This document shows, one piece after another, positions 59,547 through 64,000 of a stretch of DNA of 64,000 nt. Below the pieces are notes generated by a model, which ran no database searches, was not told where the DNA came from, and saw only the letters and a list, made by a program, of their open reading frames with translations. The stretch spans positions 195,662-259,661 of the forward strand of contig CDMY01000802.1 of assembly GCA_001179505.1 (NCBI GenBank). The letters run 5' to 3'. Position numbers and translations under genes: made by a program. Numbering within the stretch: the stretch's first letter is position 1; the number at the start of each line of letters is the position of its first letter. The DNA is from Vitrella brassicaformis. Taxonomy: Eukaryota > Sar > Vitrellaceae.

Positions 59547-59985
59547 CTATCCGCTCAGCGCTTCCACCACGCCAACGAGCACTCCGGCTGTGCGAGGATA
59601 CATCTCACCCACAGTCTTCCCTGCCCACACCATCCGCTCCGTCGTCCTGACCTCGGGAGGGTCCTGTGTGCCTGACAGCCCCAGCCCGACATAGACTGCA
59701 AACTCATCGGTCGCCTTGCACCCACACAGGATCACCATCTTCACACGCCGGCCGCCCCCTCCGCTCTCACACGCGTCCACCAGGCGACGGCCTCCCCAGG
59801 TGACGCCCCCCGCCTGGCCGATGCTGTCCTTCAGCCGCTGCTGGTCGGCCACCGGGATCAGGTCACTGACGTCGTGAGGAATCAGGGAGGCGTCAGACGC
59901 CGCTGAGACCAAATCGCTGCGCGATAGAAAGACCAGGTCCGTGAAGGATGCAGCTACCAGGTTGCAACCTAGGTTGCAACGCACA

Positions 59986-60018
<33 letters not shown>

Positions 60019-61132
60019 GGTCACGAGAGAGAGCGTGTTCCCGGTGTGTGTGTGTCGACGTGGCTGACATACACTGAGTGGGAGGGTCCGATGCGTTGAA
60101 GTCGATGGCCAGGGGGATGCTGGCAGGCATCGTGTCGGGGGTCAGAAAGGTGATTGGTCGCGACATCATCGGCGGCCCGAGGCGGTCTTGCCCCGCGACA
60201 CGGCTCAGGCGACTGTGCGGACTCATCCACGTGAATCGGTGGCTGAAGAGCGAGTACTGCCGCACAGCATCGGGCCGAGAATCAAACACCGCCCTGCTGC
60301 CGACTCGTCGCAGATCGTCAGCCGAGACGGTGATGGGCAGTGAGAGGATGAGGTGGGAATTCTTGATGAAGTAGATGAGCGGCACGGAGCGCTCCCAACA
60401 GCCGCCCTCCTCGATGACGTACAGGAGCCGCAAGAGATACTCAGGATGGCTGATGCTCTTGCCACCGTCGGCAAGCGCCCCACGCACTTCGCTCCACAGG
60501 TACATTCTGTCGGCCCTTGATCCCGTCACCGCTGACGTCACCATAGCCCACGCACGGCGCGCAGAGGGAGCGATGTTGGCCGCCATAAATCTGAAGGCGG
60601 CCACCGGTAGGAGTGCAAGTGCCAGCAGGGAGGGGTGGCGTCCTAGGAAGGTGCCGAAAGCCGTACCAAAGGCGCATCCTCCTCTGATGAGAAGAAACCA
60701 CACCACGGGGAGCACCAGCATCGCGTACCGTGGTCCAAACAGCTGGACCACGAACGTCCGTGCGAGCCTCAGAGAGGCCCCACACACCCGAAAGAGAGCA
60801 ATGAGGGCCGCCACAGCCGCGAGGATGGTTACAAGATGGACCAGCCAGGGAAGAAACACGAACCCGGCGGCCGGCACATGCTGCGCGAGGTATTGCAGGG
60901 CCGTCTGTGGGCGCCTTCTGTAGGTCAGCACGCCACTGAGGCCCTTGTTGCAGATGGCAGTGTCGAGCCGGGCCGTCAGGTAAGCCTTCTTGATGAGACG
61001 GCAGCCGACGGTCTTCGAAGTGGCTCGCAGGGCGCCGCAGCTGTCTGCTGTGAGCCATCCCAACACCTCACCCGTGACGTCCCTAGGCAGGCGGGTCAGA
61101 CGACAGCGCGGCATGACCGAAGGTCGCCTCAT
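59547..61132 (-). CDS. F-box-like protein with membrane segments
   Basis: Start MRRPSVMPRCRLTRLPRDVT at 61132. Residues about 12-45 (LPRDVTGEVLGWLTADSCGA, LRATSKTVGCRLIK) resemble an F-box. Strong hydrophobic segments follow: FVFLPWLVHLVTILAAVAAL, YAMLVLPVVWFLLIRGGCAF, LLALALLPVAAF. Then a soluble-looking block (YLWSEVRGALADGGKSISHP, LLRLLYVIEEGGCWERSVPL, IYFIKNSHLILSLPI). One intron (about 60074-59972) with the CA/TG/GA pattern leads to an exon ending TAGVLVGVVEALSG; stop 59547-59549. No family recognised for the rest. An F-box with membrane spans would place ubiquitin-ligase targeting at a membrane, but that is a guess. Confidence 0.65.
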
Positions 61133-61377
61133 GGAAGGATAACTTCAGGCCCAAGCACAAGATCAGAAACACTTTAAGCCCCCCTTCGCGCCTCAGGCAG
61201 ACACAACAGCCGATGGATCTTTGGATCCAACAGCGCCATGGAAGCCACTAGCCGCATCCCTCTCCTTCGCAGCCTTTGCTCCCTGGTGCCGCCGTCCCTG
61301 CGCGTCATGAGAGCCTCGAGGAGGCGGGAGACCAGCTCATCCGAGCAGAAGAGGCCGCCAGGGGCAAGACCATCGGC
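61133..61377. promoter_or_regulatory. Divergent region between the F-box-like and TLDc genes
   Basis: 245 bases between ATG 61132 (leftwards) and ATG 61378 (rightwards). A frame open from 61252 runs into the plus-strand gene without an ATG (HESLEEAGDQLIRAEEAARG), so part of this may be coding from an unseen upstream exon. Confidence 0.4.
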
Positions 61378-63066
61378 ATGCGTGTGTTTGCTGCCATCGT
61401 TGTCTCGGTTGGGCTCGTGTGCATGACTATCGGCGTCGCCATCGGCCTGTCCATGACAACTCTCACCAACAATACGTCGGTCGAGCGACCTGTCGCGGAA
61501 GCATACAACGACACAAACACGGCGATGCAGCTGTCATTCGTGAGCAGCCCCGTCAGCACTGGCCATCAGCGCCGGGCCGTGTGTGAGGCGGGCGAGTGGG
61601 AGGCGCAGCAGCATGACAACAGCAAGGACGACCAGAAAAACTACCATGGCCTCCCTGGGCCAGCTGCGGGTGAGGCTGCGGGGCACGCAGCTGATACCAA
61701 TGATGACGTCAGGAGCAAGGCGCCATTGGGCTACGGTGGGCAGGTGAGGGGCAGATCCACACCAAAACAGGTCAAACAGGAAAGATGTCGTGTGTACTCG
61801 TGTCCTATATGGGTGTGCAGGTTACCTTGTTGTTGGCGTTGGCGCTCGCCGCATTCTCTGCGTATCAGGTGAGAAGGAGTGATACATGTCCTCAAGCTCA
61901 TTCGGACATATGTGGCTGCAGGCTGCCCAGGTACAAGCGCTCAAAACGTCAAACGATCAGGTAAGACGCACGATCCGTCAATGCATTGTCGCACTCCTGC
62001 CTTCTTCTGTTGACCACTGTGACCACTGTGCACGCAACTATGCCTCGCCGTAAATGCATGCAGCTGCGCACGCACGTGGACACCAATTTGCAGCAACACG
62101 CTACTAAGGTCAGATCGAGATGGGCGAAAGACACGGACTGACATGCACGCAAATGCCCTCTCTCTCTGCTGTGTGTGTTCAGCTTCAGGAGCAGCAGGCC
62201 CTCATCGAATCCAATCAGACAGCCGCACAGAAGAACACACAGGAGGTGACATGACAAAGTCACACACTCAGCCGAAGACGTGCACTTGCTGTGCCCGATA
62301 TATTTGTCCAGCTGGGCGAGGCCATCCGCAAAGAAATCCGCGCGCAGGTCTACTCCAATGCGCACATGCTTATGCAGACTGGCTGTGTATCTTCTTGCCT
62401 CTGTGTGTGGATATTGCAGTGCCTTTGGGCTGATTCGCTTCTCACAATCGGCCAGTACGTGGCCATGTGCAACTGGCTGGGCGGCAAGCAGCTCAACGTC
62501 ATCTACAAGTAAAGGGCAAAGCACACATTGTAATACTAGCAGCACAGTAGGAGCACGTGTGTGTCAGGTCATCGCGGGACGGCGCCACATATGGTGATTT
62601 GCTCCGCTGCGTTGGCGACAAGACCGGCCTGGTGTTCATCATCAAGAAGGACATATATCTGTTCGGCGTGTATATTAGTGCCGGTCTGCTGCTGCCCGAC
62701 AAGCCGATCAACGGCTGCAGCACATACGACTGTGATGTGCGGTATTTCTCATTGGCCGGCCACTTCGCCACGCCGACCAAGATCGACATAGCATGGGAGT
62801 GGAGGGAGCTGTATGTGGATGTGGCGGGGAGGAAGGGGAGTGTTGGTGATGGTGCGAATGTGTACATCGGCGGGGGTCTGTTTTTGGGCTACGGCGGCAG
62901 CCACCAGCCTGCTGCCGACATCCGAAGCTGCCACCAGTGGACCTACAGCAGCGATGTGCCTGAGGGCTACATGGGAAAGAGGGGGGGATATAGCGATGCT
63001 TTCTTGGGTGGGGCGCTGGACTTCATGGCTGATGAGATAGAGGTGCTGCATGCGGTGGGGCAGTGA
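61378..63066 (+). CDS. Membrane-anchored coiled-coil protein with C-terminal TLDc domain
   Basis: First ATG in the anchor frame is at 61378: MRVFAAIVVSVGLVCMTIGV, a signal-anchor span. Small exons follow (VTLLLALALAAFSAYQ; AAQVQALKTSNDQ; LRTHVDTNLQQHATK; LQEQQALIESNQTAAQKNTQ), giving a heptad-like stalk. Then QYVAMCNWLGGKQLNVIYKS leads directly into SRDGATYGDLLRCVGDKTGL, VFIIKKDIYLFGVYISAGLL, RYFSLAGHFATPTKIDIAWE, PAADIRSCHQWTYSSDVPEG, GGALDFMADEIEVLHAVGQ, stop 63064-63066. The TLDc domain is complete and close to those at 37288-38906 and 47748-48707. Introns are very short (about 50-90 bases). The N-terminal exon boundary is uncertain. Confidence 0.75.
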
Positions 63067-63419
63067 GCGAGGGAGAGAGATGTGTCTGGGTGTATGTGCC
63101 TCTTGCAGTGTCTTTTTTCGACCTATCTCGTGTGGTCTTCGTGTGTGCGTCTGTGTGTCTCACTCGGTGCCGCAGGAGGCGCATCGCTGCGTTGTGGCAC
63201 ACTGTGTGGGTGTGGTGCCGTCTTTCTCCCTTAATTCTATCAACACGTGCTCCTGTGTGTGTGTGCTCTTTTTCCTGCCGATATGGGTGGCAGCGAGGCG
63301 ATCATTCATTTTGCTGACTTTTTTATGCGTGTCGTGATGGGTGTGTTGTTTGTCTGTACCATAGGTGGCTGTCAGAACGATGGTTATACCACCTTTTTGA
63401 GTCAGCCAGGCATGCAGCC
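63067..63419. other. Intergenic, TG-rich, no gene seen
   Basis: T/G-rich 3' flank of the TLDc gene. It contains CTGTACCATAGGTGGCTGTC at about 63353, a word repeated at about 63642 and, shortened, at 63962. Confidence 0.4.
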
Positions 63420-63602
63420 ACGACCAGCCCAGGGAGGGTCTACAGCCACTGTCTGCCTGCGGGCTACTTGGGAGTGAGGGATCAATATGGCTACGCTGTG
63501 TTAGGTGGGTCAGAGTACTTGACGGCTGACGAGCTAGAGGTGCTGCACCTGGTGCACGCGCAGTACGTGGCCTGTCAGGATCGATACGGTTTTATCACAT
63601 AA
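63420..63602 (+). pseudogene. TLDc-domain 3' fragment
   Basis: One frame reads GRVYSHCLPAGYLGVRDQYG, YAVLGGSEYLTADELEVLHL, VHAQYVACQDRYGFIT, stop 63600-63602. It matches the last third of the TLDc domains at 37288 and 63066 (EYLPEGYMGVRDEDGDAVLG, LEFTADEIEVL). The upstream two thirds are absent or unrecognisable, so it is a relic or a last exon whose partners have decayed. Confidence 0.65.
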
Positions 63603-64000
63603 ATCGCATCCGGGGCTATAGCTGTTGATGGGTGTCTGTCGTCTGTGTACCATAGGTAGCTGTTGATTTGATTGGTCGTGTCTTTCTCTTCTCTGCCTTG
63701 GGTCGTCTGGCGGTTATCGAGTGTCTTGTTGACCACTCCCATGTATAGCCAGTGAGATTGTGCCGTCCTTTATGCGACATAGTACCATTTCTTCCACAGG
63801 ACAAGACGCTGTCCCGTAACCAAGTGTCATCAGCAATGCTCAACACCACACCACACCAAACCACACCACATTGTGCCAACACAGAGAGAGACGTCCCCGC
63901 ACAGAGCGACCGAAAAACGTCTGTGTGGCTGTCTGGCTGCCCTTCGTTGTGGCCGCGCTGTCTGTGTACCATAGTTTTTGATTGGTTGTGGGTCCTTCCT
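63603..64000. other. Window end, no gene seen
   Basis: Holds two words related to TGTCTGTGTACCATAG (63640 and 63960) each followed by a TTGATTGG-like stretch, and (CCACA)n at about 63848-63870. Nothing codes convincingly. Confidence 0.4.

Noticed and set aside
1-64000. CRISPR arrays, tRNA or rRNA genes
   Set aside because: Tandem repeats here lack unique spacers of constant length, and no tRNA T-loop or rRNA core sequence was seen by eye; a tRNA covariance-model scan would be decisive.

Overview
This is nuclear DNA from an intron-rich protist. No bacterial signals are present: no operons, Shine-Dalgarno sites or CRISPR arrays. Genes are broken into many short exons by GT-AG introns of roughly 60-130 bases, and these introns are unusually rich in CA and GA tracts near the 5' end and TG tracts just before the acceptor. 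Compact genes, a TTTAGGG-type motif at 27314-27327, and families such as TLDc, PAN/apple and divergent kinases fit an alveolate of chromerid type (Vitrella-like). That placement is inference from memory of gene style, not a database result.

Left third (1-21.3 kb), mostly on the minus strand. A coiled-coil/F-box-like/LRR-like protein runs off the left edge. Next is a kinesin-like motor with altered switch motifs. It is divergent, across 76 bases, from a secreted trypsin/V8-type serine protease on the plus strand. Then comes a cluster of broken protein-kinase-like genes that carry a duplicated 0.55-kb module. An iron-containing alcohol dehydrogenase and a divergent kinase-fold protein (HCD and DIS in place of HRD and DFG) follow.

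Middle (21.3-37 kb). A paralogue of the first gene is followed by the spliceosomal U5 assembly factor AAR2. AAR2 is divergent from a large plus-strand gene at 27642-34911. That gene reads as one Patched/NPC1-type RND lipid transporter with a START lipid-binding domain at its C-terminus. I consider this the most interesting protein in the window.

Repeat-rich part (37-49 kb). Two paralogous secreted TLDc-domain genes flank a 7.15-kb stretch that looks like an insertion (39618-46770). It interrupts the second copy of a 326-base tandem duplication. It carries a four-exon cyclin-like gene with plain introns, then 90-, 43- and 30-base minisatellites.

Right part (49-64 kb). Two related secreted PAN/apple-like multi-membrane-span proteins lie in tandem. 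They are followed by an F-box-like membrane protein on the minus strand, a membrane-anchored coiled-coil TLDc protein, and a TLDc fragment.

Several loci carry breaks: in-frame stops at tryptophan positions in two genes and small frameshifts in others. Exon boundaries were set by eye from splice consensus and paralogue alignment, so gene spans are better supported than individual junctions.
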